Made by a program: the position numbers and the translations under genes
The notes under the pieces: generated by a model
Told to the model about the DNA's origin: nothing
What the model saw: the letters and a program-made list of their open reading frames with translations, nothing else
Databases searched by the model: none
Assembly: GCA_947470885.1 (NCBI GenBank)
Contig: CANIXE010000002.1
Coordinates: 1 to 36,053, forward strand
Source: Planctomycetota bacterium
GTDB lineage: Bacteria > Planctomycetota > UBA11346
DNA: 36,053 nucleotides
Reading direction: 5' to 3'
Part shown: positions 16,175-23,654 of the stretch, in pieces
Numbering within the stretch: the stretch's first letter is position 1
Layout: the number at the start of each line of letters is the position of its first letter

Positions 16175-16966
16175 CTACCAGGGTTCGCCCCGCAGGCGGA
16201 CCGCCAAATTGCGGATCGCCGCGGCGGCCGGGCCCAGGGTCGCCCCTGCCGCCAAGGGCTTGCGTCGGCGTACTGAATCCGCCAGGGCCGGATCCCGGGG
16301 GATCCACCCCGCCAGGGGCAGTTCCCGCTTCAAGTGGGTGCGGGCGACGGTCTGCAGGCGGGTGGCCACCTGGCGGGCTTCGTGTTCGCCATCCGCGAGG
16401 TTGATCACCAGGCGCAGATCGCCACCGGGGTGCTGCTGCTCCATCACCTTGATCAGGGCGTAGGCGTCGGTCATCGAGGTGGGATCCGGGGTCACCACCA
16501 CCAGGGTGACCCGGACGGCCTTGAGGATGCCCAGGACCTCCCGCCCGATGCCGGCGGCGGTGTCGATCACCAGGGGGGTACCCGGGCGGGCCAGGCCCGC
16601 CAGCAGGCTGATCATCCGTTCCATCCGCTCTGGGGACAGTCGGGTCAGTTCGTCGACACCGCTGGCGGCGGGGACCAGACTGACGCCGAAGGGGCTGTGG
16701 AGGAGGACTTCGCTGATGGAACAAGTTCCGGCGAGGACATCCGCCAAGGTCCGTTCCGGGGCCAATCCAAGAAGCATGTCGGCATTCGCCATCCCCAGGT
16801 CGCCATCCACCAGGACCGTGGGCTGGCCGAGTTTGGCCAGGGCCACCGCCAGGTTGACCGCCAGGCAGGTTTTGCCGACCCCACCCTTGCCCCCGGTGAC
16901 GGCGATGGCGGAAAGACGGGCAGGCCCGCCCACGGCGGTGCGCAATTTGGCGGCCTGGTCAGTCAT
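16175..16966 (-). CDS. flhG: Flagellar number regulator FlhG/FleN (MinD-type ATPase)
   Basis: 263 residues. The deviant Walker A loop GGKGGVGKT (25-33) with its signature lysine, the DGDLGMANADMLLGL segment (54-68) and VIDTAAGIG place it in the MinD/ParA ATPase family; the NADMLLGL sequence is typical of FlhG rather than of MinD, and position directly after flhF settles it. FlhG restrains flagellar number, acting with FlhF at the cell pole and, in some bacteria, on the master regulator. The ATG at 16966 is 57 bases from the flhF stop. No ParB or Soj neighbour is present. Confidence 0.95.
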   Translation of the reverse strand: MTDQAAKLRTAVGGPARLSAIAVTGGKGGVGKTCLAVNLAVALAKLGQPTVLVDGDLGMANADMLLGLAPERTLADVLAGTCSISEVLLHSPFGVSLVPAASGVDELTRLSPERMERMISLLAGLARPGTPLVIDTAAGIGREVLGILKAVRVTLVVVTPDPTSMTDAYALIKVMEQQHPGGDLRLVINLADGEHEARQVATRLQTVARTHLKRELPLAGWIPRDPALADSVRRRKPLAAGATLGPAAAAIRNLAVRLRGEPW

Positions 16967-17023
16967 GGGGCAATCGGCGCGGCATGCCCGTCAGCGTGGC
17001 ACCGATGGGGTGGAATCCAGTCC

Positions 17024-18220
17024 TCACACGGCCACCGCGGCCCGTTCGAACAGCCGGCCGGCGAACAGATCCGGAGAAGCCGGGACGATGTCGTCCGGGA
17101 CCTCCTGGCCGGTGGTGGCCAGGCGCACCGGCAGGCGATGACGGCGCAGACAGCCATAGAGGCGGCCCGGGGCGGCGCATTCGTCCAGCTTGGTGATCCC
17201 CACGTGCTCCAGGGGCAGGATGCTGAAGCGTTCCACCACGGCGGCGAATTCCGCTCGACCGCTGGTGGCGGCGGCGCAGAGCATGACCTGCAGCCCGGGG
17301 ACGCAGCGGGCGAAGCCGGTGAGTTCGTGGACCCGGGCGGTATCTGCGGGGCTGCGCCCGGCGGTGTCCACCAGGACGTGGTCCTTGTCAGAGAAACGTT
17401 CCACCAGGCGGGCCAGCTGGGCCGGGGTGGTGGCGACTTCCAGGGGGACGCCCAGGAGATCGGCGTAGGCCTGGAGCTGATCGGTGGCCCCGACCCGGTA
17501 GGTGTCGATGGTCAGCAGGGCGACGCTGCGCTTTTTCTTCAGCACCAGGTCGCCAGCGATCTTGGCGATGGTGGTGGTCTTGCCCACCCCGGTGGCCCCC
17601 ACCACCAGCAGGCGGCGGCAGTGGTCCCAGTCGATGGGCGCGACCTGGGCCAGGCTGCGGGCCAGGAAACGGCGGCAGAATTCCTCTTTGCGGCTGGGTT
17701 CCAGGCGACCGGCAACTTTGCCCAGGGCGTCGTCCAGCTCCGCCAGGTGTTCGGCGGGCAGTTCGGATTCCTCCAGGGCCATGGCCAGAGATTCCCCCAG
17801 GTGGGTGTTGGCCACCGCCCGGCCCTGGCTGAGCCGGGCGAGCTGGCGGCGGATCGCTCCCAATTCATCCTCCAGGCCGTTGGCCGGGGCTGGCGTGGCC
17901 GGTGCAGGAGCCGGAGTGCCCGCCCAGGCCCGCAAGCCAGCCGCCTGATCGGTGAAATCCGCCGGGGCCCAGGGCCGGACGCCATCGGCTTCGTCGTGGG
18001 TGGAATCCCGGGAAAAAGTTGGGGTGGGTTTGGCCGGGGTGGCAATCGGCCCGAGATCGTCTTCGGCGGCGGCGACCACTTCATAGCCCACGGTCGAGCC
18101 CAATAACCCGGGGGATTTCACGGTCTTCGTCTCGATGATCAGGGCCGCAGATCCCAAATCGGTGCGGACCTTGGTCAGGGCTTCAGCGACCGTGCGGCCA
18201 GTGTAGCGTTTGACGATCAT
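17024..18220 (-). CDS. flhF: Flagellar GTPase FlhF (SRP family)
   Basis: 398 residues. The start MIVKRYTGRTVAEAL is the usual FlhF N-terminus. A Pro/Ala-rich linker (about 60-115) is followed by an N-domain of helices and the NG GTPase domain: P-loop GATGVGKT (208-215), DTYRVGA (239-245), DTAGRS (285-290) and TKLDE (343-347). FlhF places the flagellum, usually at a pole, and works with FlhG. The ATG at 18220 overlaps the stop of a 20-residue leader ORF and has only a weak ribosome site of its own, which suggests translational coupling. A likely sigma-54 promoter lies at 18352-18367. Confidence 0.97.
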   Translation of the reverse strand: MIVKRYTGRTVAEALTKVRTDLGSAALIIETKTVKSPGLLGSTVGYEVVAAAEDDLGPIATPAKPTPTFSRDSTHDEADGVRPWAPADFTDQAAGLRAWAGTPAPAPATPAPANGLEDELGAIRRQLARLSQGRAVANTHLGESLAMALEESELPAEHLAELDDALGKVAGRLEPSRKEEFCRRFLARSLAQVAPIDWDHCRRLLVVGATGVGKTTTIAKIAGDLVLKKKRSVALLTIDTYRVGATDQLQAYADLLGVPLEVATTPAQLARLVERFSDKDHVLVDTAGRSPADTARVHELTGFARCVPGLQVMLCAAATSGRAEFAAVVERFSILPLEHVGITKLDECAAPGRLYGCLRRHRLPVRLATTGQEVPDDIVPASPDLFAGRLFERAAVAV

Positions 18221-18279
18221 GGCTGGACTTCCGAAGTGATCGCGGGCAAGGCAGGAGCATCGGTGCGGGCGTGGACCAC
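18217..18279 (-). CDS. Putative 20-residue leader peptide before flhF
   Basis: The GTG at 18279 lies four bases after CAGGAGG, the best ribosome site in this region, and opens a frame MVHARTDAPALPAITSEVQP whose TGA overlaps the flhF ATG (ATGA). The ribosome site, GTG and first codons look like a copy of the flhA start (MAVASAAAPATP): both read Met, small residues, then AP-A-x-P. Either it is a true coupling leader or a relic of duplication of the flhA 5' end. It is too short for a family match. Confidence 0.5.
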   Translation of the reverse strand: MVHARTDAPALPAITSEVQP

Positions 18280-18305
18280 AAGGCCTCCTGTCTGGTTCTG
18301 AGACA

Positions 18306-18328
18306 CCCCGTTGCAGGCTGCGACGGGG
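18306..18328 (-). promoter_or_regulatory. Conserved 5'-leader hairpin of flhF
   Basis: On the minus strand CCCCGTCGC AGCCT GCAACGGGG forms a nine-pair stem with one G-U. The same hairpin with base-pair changes sits before flhA (20680-20700). It is followed in both by TGTC, eight to nine bases, then GACAGGAG, so a second small stem TGTC/GACA would sit directly against the ribosome site. Confidence 0.6.
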
Positions 18329-18351
18329 CAGGGTTCTGAGGAACTAATATG

Positions 18352-18367
18352 GCGTTGGGCGTGCCAA
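18352..18367 (-). promoter_or_regulatory. Likely sigma-54 promoter of flhF
   Basis: TTGGCACGCCCAACGC on the minus strand. The GG and GC doublets are separated by ten bases, which is the fixed -24/-12 spacing of sigma-54 promoters; TTGGCAC matches the -24 box fully, while the -12 box lacks the usual TTGC. Flagellar genes are classic sigma-54 targets, and a sister sequence stands before flhA. Confidence 0.65.
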
Positions 18368-18411
18368 TGTTGGGTGGTCATGTCGCAGTGGCGATGCTCC
18401 ACTCCGGGAGC

Positions 18412-18429
18412 GCCGGCCTCCAGGCCGGC
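18412..18429. repeat. REP-like palindrome
   Basis: GCCGGCCT CC AGGCCGGC, an eight-pair perfect stem within CGGGAGCGCCGGCCTCCAGG. It resembles short GC-rich palindromes scattered between genes in many genomes, but only one copy is seen here. Confidence 0.4.
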
Positions 18430-18478
18430 TCGAAAACCTCCAGCAACGAATAACGTTGATTCCACCGCTAAAATCAAG

Positions 18479-18508
18479 CCGAGCGCCGAGCTGGTGCTCG
18501 GCGCTCGG
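18479..18508 (-). terminator. Terminator of flhA
   Basis: CCGAGCGCCGAGC ACCA GCTCGGCGCTCGG on the minus strand, a perfect 13-pair stem with a four-base loop, followed by CTTGATTTTAG. It lies 60 bases after the flhA stop and upstream of the flhF promoter, so flhF has its own transcription start. Confidence 0.75.
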
Positions 18509-18568
18509 ACAGAACATTTTTCGCTGCGGTGAAATTTCGCCGCTATATTTCAGGTATCGCCGTCAACC

Positions 18569-20650
18569 TCAACGGTTCAAGGCAATCGTCCCGACGACAT
18601 CGACTTGTACTTGGGGCCCCAACTCGGTGTAACTGATCACCGGCAAGTCGGGGAAAAACCGGGCGGTGATTTGGCGCAGGCTGCGGCGGATCGCTCCGGT
18701 GGTCAACAGCACCGGTTCGTGGCCCTGGGCGTTGGCGTCCGCCAGGGTCTTGCCCAACTGATCGACGAGGCTGCTGGCTTCCGCCGGAGCGATGGCCAGG
18801 CCGCCGCCATGGTTGGCCTGCTGCATGGCCTGGGACAGTCGGGCCTCGGTCTGGGGTTCCAGGATCACCGCCATCAGCCGGCCTTCCGGGGTCAGGTGGG
18901 GGGCGACCACCGCCCGGCCGATCCGGGCCCGGGCCTGTTCTGCCAGCAACGCCGGGTCCGCCGCCGGGGCGTCGGCGATGGCTTCCAGGATCTTCTCCAG
19001 GTTGGTGACCGCAACTTTTTCGTCCAACAGGTGGCCCAGGACCTTCTGCACGGCCCCCAGTTTCGCGTTGGTTTCGATGTCCTTGACCAGCACCGGGGCG
19101 TCTTTCTTGAGGGCGTTGAGCATGGTCTGCACGTCCTCGCGGTTGAGGATCTGGCTGGCGTTGGCCTTGAGGAGTTGGGTCAGGTGGGTGATGAACACCG
19201 ACGCGGGGTCGGTGACGGTGTAGCCCAGGCCCTCGGCTTCGCTGCGCTTGCCGGTTTCGATCCACACCGCGTCGAGGCCGAAGGCGGGTTCCTTGGTGGC
19301 CAGGCCCTGGACGGCCCCGGCGACGGCCCCGCCGTCGATGGCCAGCAGGCGATCCGCGTAGAGTTCGCCGGTGGCCAGGACCTGCCCTCCTGCCAGCAGG
19401 CGGTAGGTGTTGGGGGAGAGCTGGATGTTGTCCTTGATTCGGATCGGCGGGACGAGCAGACCGCTGTCCCGGGCGATTTGCTTGCGCAGGGCGGTGATCC
19501 GGTCCAACAGGGTGCCGCCCCGGTCCTTGTCCACGAGGGGGATGAGGCGGTAGCCGACTTCCACCCCCAGGCGGTCGCCCCCCAGGAGGTCCTCCGGTTT
19601 CTCCTCGGGTTTGGGCTCGGACGCTTTGGCGGCGGAGACCTTGGCCTCGGCGACCTCTTTTTCCACGCCGTCCATGGTCCGGGAAATGATGAACAGGATG
19701 CTGGCCAACAAGAAAAACGGGATGAAGGGCATCCCCGGGATCAGGCCCAGGAAGCCGGTCATGGCTGCGGCCACGGCGATGGCCCGGGGTTTGATGAACA
19801 ACTCTTTGGTCAGCTCGCTGCCCAGGGTCTGATCGCTCCGGGCCTTGGTCACCAGCAGGCCGCTGCCGATGGTGATCAGCAGGGACGGGATCTGGCTGAC
19901 CAGGCCGTCGCCCACGGTCAGCAGGGTGAACCGGCTGAGGGCCTGGCCGGCGGACATGTTGAGCATGGTCATGCCGATGATGAAGCCGGCGATGATGTTG
20001 ACGATGGTGATGATCAGACCGGCGATGGCGTCGCCTTTGACGAACTTGCCGGCACCGTCCATCGCCCCGTAGAATTCCGCTTCCTGGGCGATTTTTTCCC
20101 GGCGTTCCCGGGCGTCCTTTTCGCTGATCAGGCCGGCGTTCAGATCGGCGTCGATGGCCATCTGCTTGCCGGGCATGGCATCGAGGACGAACCGGGCGGC
20201 GACTTCGCTGATGCGCCCGGCACCTTTGGTAATGACCACCAACTGGATGATCAGGAGAATAATGAAGACCACTACGCCGACCACGAAGTTGCCGCCGACC
20301 ACGAAGCTGCCGAAGGTTTCGATCACCGCGCCGCCGGAGCCAGTGAGAAGGATCAACCGGGTGGAGGCCACGTTCAGGCCGAGCCGGAGCATGGTGGTGA
20401 TTAGGAGTAGGCTAGGGAAGGCGCTGAATTCCAGGGGATGCTTGGCGTAAATGCAGACCAGGAGCACGACCATGCTGACAGTCAGGTTCACCGCGATCAG
20501 GAACGACAGCAAACTAGAAGGCACGGGCAGGATCAGCACCGCGAGGATGCCGATGACGCCTAAGCTAAAGATCAGGTCGGTGCGCTTGGCCAGGGCATCC
20601 AGACGGGTGCCGAAGGGGGTCGCAGGTGCGGCGGCGGAGGCAACGGCCAC
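18569..20650 (-). CDS. flhA: Flagellar export gate protein FlhA
   Basis: 693 residues, normal for FlhA. It forms the membrane export gate of the flagellar type III secretion system. The N-terminal half (about residues 25-330) carries eight membrane helices and the family signature around RLGLNVASTRLILL and KGAGRISEVAARFVLDAMPG; the C-terminal half is the cytoplasmic ring that binds substrates and chaperones. I chose GTG 20650 because CAGGAG lies five bases before it; GTG 20677, nine codons upstream, falls just after the leader hairpin and has no such site. A likely sigma-54 promoter is at 20735-20750 and a terminator at 18479-18508. flhB and other export genes are not in this window. Confidence 0.97.
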   Translation of the reverse strand: MAVASAAAPATPFGTRLDALAKRTDLIFSLGVIGILAVLILPVPSSLLSFLIAVNLTVSMVVLLVCIYAKHPLEFSAFPSLLLITTMLRLGLNVASTRLILLTGSGGAVIETFGSFVVGGNFVVGVVVFIILLIIQLVVITKGAGRISEVAARFVLDAMPGKQMAIDADLNAGLISEKDARERREKIAQEAEFYGAMDGAGKFVKGDAIAGLIITIVNIIAGFIIGMTMLNMSAGQALSRFTLLTVGDGLVSQIPSLLITIGSGLLVTKARSDQTLGSELTKELFIKPRAIAVAAAMTGFLGLIPGMPFIPFFLLASILFIISRTMDGVEKEVAEAKVSAAKASEPKPEEKPEDLLGGDRLGVEVGYRLIPLVDKDRGGTLLDRITALRKQIARDSGLLVPPIRIKDNIQLSPNTYRLLAGGQVLATGELYADRLLAIDGGAVAGAVQGLATKEPAFGLDAVWIETGKRSEAEGLGYTVTDPASVFITHLTQLLKANASQILNREDVQTMLNALKKDAPVLVKDIETNAKLGAVQKVLGHLLDEKVAVTNLEKILEAIADAPAADPALLAEQARARIGRAVVAPHLTPEGRLMAVILEPQTEARLSQAMQQANHGGGLAIAPAEASSLVDQLGKTLADANAQGHEPVLLTTGAIRRSLRQITARFFPDLPVISYTELGPQVQVDVVGTIALNR

Positions 20651-20679
20651 GGGGGCTCCTGTCGGATCCTGCGACACCC

Positions 20680-20700
20680 CCCGTCGCGGGCTGCGACGGG
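20680..20700 (-). promoter_or_regulatory. Conserved 5'-leader hairpin of flhA
   Basis: On the minus strand CCCGTCGC AGCCC GCGACGGG, eight perfect pairs. Compared with the flhF copy the stem changes from G-U to G-C at one pair while the loop stays AGCC(C/T). It lies 30 bases before the chosen GTG start and is followed by TGTCGCAGGATCCGACAGGA, almost the same as at flhF. Confidence 0.6.
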
Positions 20701-20734
20701 TACGGTCTTGGCAGGGCTCAGCGGAGGATCAGGG

Positions 20735-20750
20735 GCGCAGGGTGTGCCAA
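20735..20750 (-). promoter_or_regulatory. Likely sigma-54 promoter of flhA
   Basis: TTGGCACACCCTGCGC on the minus strand. TTGGCAC is a full -24 box and GG-N10-GC spacing is exact. It lies eight bases after the stop codon of the upstream gene, giving a leader of about 70-75 bases to the GTG. Confidence 0.7.
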
Positions 20751-20757
20751 TGGCGTT

Positions 20758-21255
20758 TCAGGGCGTCGAAGAGTCCCGCGCGGGGGTCTTCACCGGGGGG
20801 GTAGGATTCCCCGGGGTCGATGGAACCGGGGTGGACTCCTGGGCGTCTGCAACGGGGATTCGACGCCAGCCCTGCCCGTTCGGAACTTCAGCCAGGAGGG
20901 CGATGGCCCCGGGATGCCGGGCCACCGCTTCCAGGGCATCCCGGGGGCTGGCGGCCCACAGGGGCATGGCCCCAGAGCCGCTAAACACCAGGCGTTTCCA
21001 GCCCCGGAGAAGATGGTCCCGGTCCCGGCCGAGGAGAGCGTGGAGACGGGCATCGGTGGCGGGATCCTCCACCAGGATGATCACCACGGCGGTGCCGTTC
21101 TTCCAAGTGGTGATCCGACCCAGGAACATGTCCCGTAGACGACCAATGGTCAGGGTATCCTCGGGCACCAAGGGGTGCACCGCCACCGTCTCGGCGCTGA
21201 ACGCCGCGATGGCCAGGCTCATCGCCATCCACAACCGGAGGGCGAAACCAGACAT
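20758..21255 (-). CDS. Short phosphate-binding-like periplasmic protein
   Basis: 165 residues from ATG 21255, which shares one base with the stop of the porin gene (TGATG). A signal peptide (about 1-21, LWMAMSLAIAAFSAE) is followed by one lobe of a PstS-like fold: LTIGRLRDMFLGRITTWKNG is the typical phosphate-binding-protein motif, and SGSGAMPLW and DALEAVARHPGAIALL follow it. Full PstS proteins have about 300 residues; this is the short, single-lobe type often encoded beside a porin. The tail is Pro/Thr-rich. It probably acts in the periplasm with the porin, perhaps in phosphate or another anion's uptake; the role is inferred from family and context. Confidence 0.82.
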   Translation of the reverse strand: MSGFALRLWMAMSLAIAAFSAETVAVHPLVPEDTLTIGRLRDMFLGRITTWKNGTAVVIILVEDPATDARLHALLGRDRDHLLRGWKRLVFSGSGAMPLWAASPRDALEAVARHPGAIALLAEVPNGQGWRRIPVADAQESTPVPSTPGNPTPPVKTPARDSSTP

Positions 21256-22418
21256 CAGAAATCCACCGTGGTCTTCAGGGCCAGGACCTGCCAACGTTTC
21301 TCCACCCCGTCGGGATTGTCCACGGCGAAGGCGCCCTTGCTGCCGTGGTTATCCCTGATTTCCGCCTTCACGGACCAATTGGTCAGGGGGTAGGTGCAGA
21401 CGGCGAAGACCGTGGTCAGCACGTTGTTCCGGGAGCGGTCGGCGGGATCATCCACCGCCTCCTCCACGGCACCGTAGAAGTCCAGCCACCGCTGGGCGTG
21501 CCAAGTGGTGCTGATGTACCCGCCTTCGGCATTGGTGCCGGCGGGAACTTCAGGCCGTACCGGGGGATTGAACACGGTCCAACCCTTGGCCCGACTGCGG
21601 GTGTATTCCGCCACCCAGGTGAAGCTGTCGATTTCGTACAGGAGGGAGGCGACTCCGTAGAAATAGTCGCCAAAGGTGGTGACTGCGCCCGGTCCGCCGC
21701 CTGGCAGGCCGCCGGTGAATTCAAGGCGGTGGATGTCGGCAAAGGTCACCCGGGCGTCCAGGCCCTGCACCGGGGTGTGCCAGTGGAGCATGCCCCCCGC
21801 CACCCAGGCGGTGTCCAGGTGGTCGATGACCAGGGGTAGGCTGGTTTGGCGGAAGTTCATGGTGACCCCGCCATCGGGGTCGTAGCGTTTATGGCCAAGG
21901 AAGGCCGCATATTCAAAGGCATCCGCCGTGCCGTAGATTTTCACCCCATCGGTGGAGACGAACAGGTCCCGGGCCCGCAGGGCGTATACGTAGGGCACTT
22001 GGAACACCGACGCCCGGGAGGCATCCACATCCATGGATTCGTTGAACAGGCCCACGGGTAACTTGAACCGGCCGACCTGGACGCCCAGGGCATCCGCCAC
22101 CCGGTAGTCGGCATACAACAGGTCCAGCTGGACTTTGCCGTTGTCGTATTGGCCGAGATCCCGGGCATAGAGCTGGGCGCCCAGGCGCAGTCGATCCATC
22201 GGTCGGGCCGTGGTGTTCAGTCCGGTCTCCCAGAACTCGTTGCTGCCCTCCCGGGTTGGTCCCAGCCAGTTGTTGCCCCAGGTTTGTAGATGACCGAAGG
22301 AGACGAATCCGTGGACGTCCAGGTTCAGGTCATTCTCGACCGCCCCCAGCCCGGCAAGCCCAGCTACGGGTAGTATGAGGATGTTTAACAGGACTAAGGC
22401 AGGACGAGGGCAATGCAC
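21255..22418 (-). CDS. Outer-membrane porin-like beta-barrel protein
   Basis: 387 residues starting at GTG 22418; there is no ATG that keeps the signal peptide (ALVLLNILILPVAGLAGLGA). The mature part begins VENDLNLDVHGFVSFGHLQTW and is made of alternating aromatic/hydrophobic strands (LRLGAQLYARDLG, VQLDLLYADYRVADALGVQV, GRFKLPVGLFNESMDVDASR), typical of the porin family found beside short phosphate-binding-like proteins. The last residue is Phe in TTVDF, the usual signal for outer-membrane insertion. It is tightly coupled to the periplasmic protein downstream. Substrate unknown. Confidence 0.85.
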   Translation of the reverse strand: MHCPRPALVLLNILILPVAGLAGLGAVENDLNLDVHGFVSFGHLQTWGNNWLGPTREGSNEFWETGLNTTARPMDRLRLGAQLYARDLGQYDNGKVQLDLLYADYRVADALGVQVGRFKLPVGLFNESMDVDASRASVFQVPYVYALRARDLFVSTDGVKIYGTADAFEYAAFLGHKRYDPDGGVTMNFRQTSLPLVIDHLDTAWVAGGMLHWHTPVQGLDARVTFADIHRLEFTGGLPGGGPGAVTTFGDYFYGVASLLYEIDSFTWVAEYTRSRAKGWTVFNPPVRPEVPAGTNAEGGYISTTWHAQRWLDFYGAVEEAVDDPADRSRNNVLTTVFAVCTYPLTNWSVKAEIRDNHGSKGAFAVDNPDGVEKRWQVLALKTTVDF

Positions 22419-22482
22419 GACCGCACGCTAGGCGGGGCCATCCGTCCGGTCAACGGCGCGTGGGGTGTTTCCGTCCAGGGTG

Positions 22483-23229
22483 TCAGCGCCGCAGGAGCAG
22501 ACTGAGCCCGGCGACCACCGTGAGGGTCAGGACGGTGATCTCGAACGCCCGTTGGGGCAGCCGATCATAGATCCGCTTGCCGGCAAAAGCCCCCACCAGG
22601 ATTCCCGGTAGCAAAATGAGGTCGATCAGCAGGGAATCCCCGGTGATCATTCCCTGCCAAGCGTAGATCGGCAATTTCAACAGGTTCACCAGGAAGAAGA
22701 ACCAGGCCCCGGTGCCCATGAACTGGTCCTTGGCCAGGTCCGATGACAGCAGATAGAGATTCATCACCGGCCCAGCGGCGTTGGCGACGGTGGTGGCGAA
22801 GCCGGTGATGACCCCGAACAGCAGGGCCTTCCGCCAGGTACGATCCGCGCCGAGGAGTTTGTCGTCCTGCACTTTTTTGCGGATCAGGTGGGCGGCGACC
22901 ATCACCAGGACGATCCCGCCGACGAGCATCCGCAGGGAATCGGCGCTCATCACGGTCAGCACCGTCGTGCCTAGGCCGATGCCCACGGCGACCCAGGGAA
23001 ACAGGTGGAGGAGATCCCAGGCCTTGGCGTGCCGCCTGAAATAGAACACCCCGAACAAATCCGCGGCGCACAGCAGGGGCAGCAACGTGCCCGGGCCGGA
23101 CAGACGGTCGCCCACCACATGGAACATCAGGGGCACCACCAGGATGCCCAGGCCGGGCACGCCGGTCTTGGCCAGGCCCACCAACACGGCGCAGACTCCA
23201 CCCACCGCCCACTGGAGGGGAGTGAGCAC
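22483..23229 (-). CDS. TauE/SafE-family membrane permease
   Basis: 248 residues from GTG 23229, two bases after the ruvX stop; a longer frame upstream overlaps ruvX and is unlikely. About eight membrane helices are visible, in two halves each starting with a polar Gly-rich turn: LVGLAKTGVPGLGILVVPLM and LFGVITGFATTVANAAGPVM, the paired motif of TauE/SafE permeases. The family exports or imports sulfite, sulfoacetate and other organic anions; the substrate here is not known. Last gene of the prfC-M23-ybeY-ruvX run. Confidence 0.9.
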   Translation of the reverse strand: MLTPLQWAVGGVCAVLVGLAKTGVPGLGILVVPLMFHVVGDRLSGPGTLLPLLCAADLFGVFYFRRHAKAWDLLHLFPWVAVGIGLGTTVLTVMSADSLRMLVGGIVLVMVAAHLIRKKVQDDKLLGADRTWRKALLFGVITGFATTVANAAGPVMNLYLLSSDLAKDQFMGTGAWFFFLVNLLKLPIYAWQGMITGDSLLIDLILLPGILVGAFAGKRIYDRLPQRAFEITVLTLTVVAGLSLLLRR

Positions 23230-23231
23230 GT

Positions 23232-23654
23232 TCAGCTCTCGCCGGCGAGGTAGCGGCGGAGGATGATGGCCGCTGCGGCGGCGTCCTGGCGCCCGGGTTT
23301 GGGCGGCCATTCCCCCCGTTCCCGGAGCAGATCATCCGCCTCGCCACTGGAATAGCGCTCATCCACTTCGGCCACCGGCAAGGGGCAGACTTTCGCTAAT
23401 TCCGCGAGGAATTTCCGCACCCAGACCACGTTTTCCCCGGCATCGCCATTGGCGTGGAGGGGCAGGCCGATCACTAGGCCGTCGGCGCCCTGCTGTTTGG
23501 CGACCTGGGCGACGATCAACGCCGCCTGGGCATCCGTGGTCCGGGGGACATGACCGATCAACGTCTGGCTGATGCCCAGGGGATCCCCGGTGGCGAGGCC
23601 GATCCGGGCCTTGCCGTAATCGATGGCCACCAGCTTGCCGGTCAGTCGGGTCAC
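23232..23654 (-). CDS. ruvX: RuvX/YqgF Holliday-junction resolvase-like nuclease
   Basis: 140 residues, the usual size. The start is GTG 23654, overlapping the ybeY stop (GTGA). The RNase H-fold motifs are intact: LVAIDYGKARIGLA with Asp12, LVIGLPLHANGDAG, VAEVDERYSS and RQDAAAAAIIL with the last acidic residue. Members take part in processing of pre-16S rRNA 5' ends in E. coli and have been proposed as Holliday-junction resolvases. Position beside ybeY, another rRNA-processing gene, fits the ribosome-related role. Confidence 0.95.
   Translation of the reverse strand: MTRLTGKLVAIDYGKARIGLATGDPLGISQTLIGHVPRTTDAQAALIVAQVAKQQGADGLVIGLPLHANGDAGENVVWVRKFLAELAKVCPLPVAEVDERYSSGEADDLLRERGEWPPKPGRQDAAAAAIILRRYLAGES

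Noticed and set aside
16175..16966. Cell-division MinD or plasmid ParA as identity of the ATPase
   Set aside because: It follows flhF directly and carries the NADMLLGL segment; no minC, minE or parB is near.
18605..20404. A 599-codon plus-strand open frame across flhA, and another of 590 codons at 16334-18106 across flhF/flhG
   Set aside because: They lie opposite strongly identified flagellar genes and have Gly/Gln/Asp-rich sequence with no domain. Long antisense frames are expected in GC-rich DNA.
18306..20700. A c-di-GMP (GEMM) riboswitch before flhA and flhF
   Set aside because: The hairpin and spacing are conserved between the two leaders, but none of the GEMM consensus bases such as the CACGCACAGGGCAAACC-like core is present.
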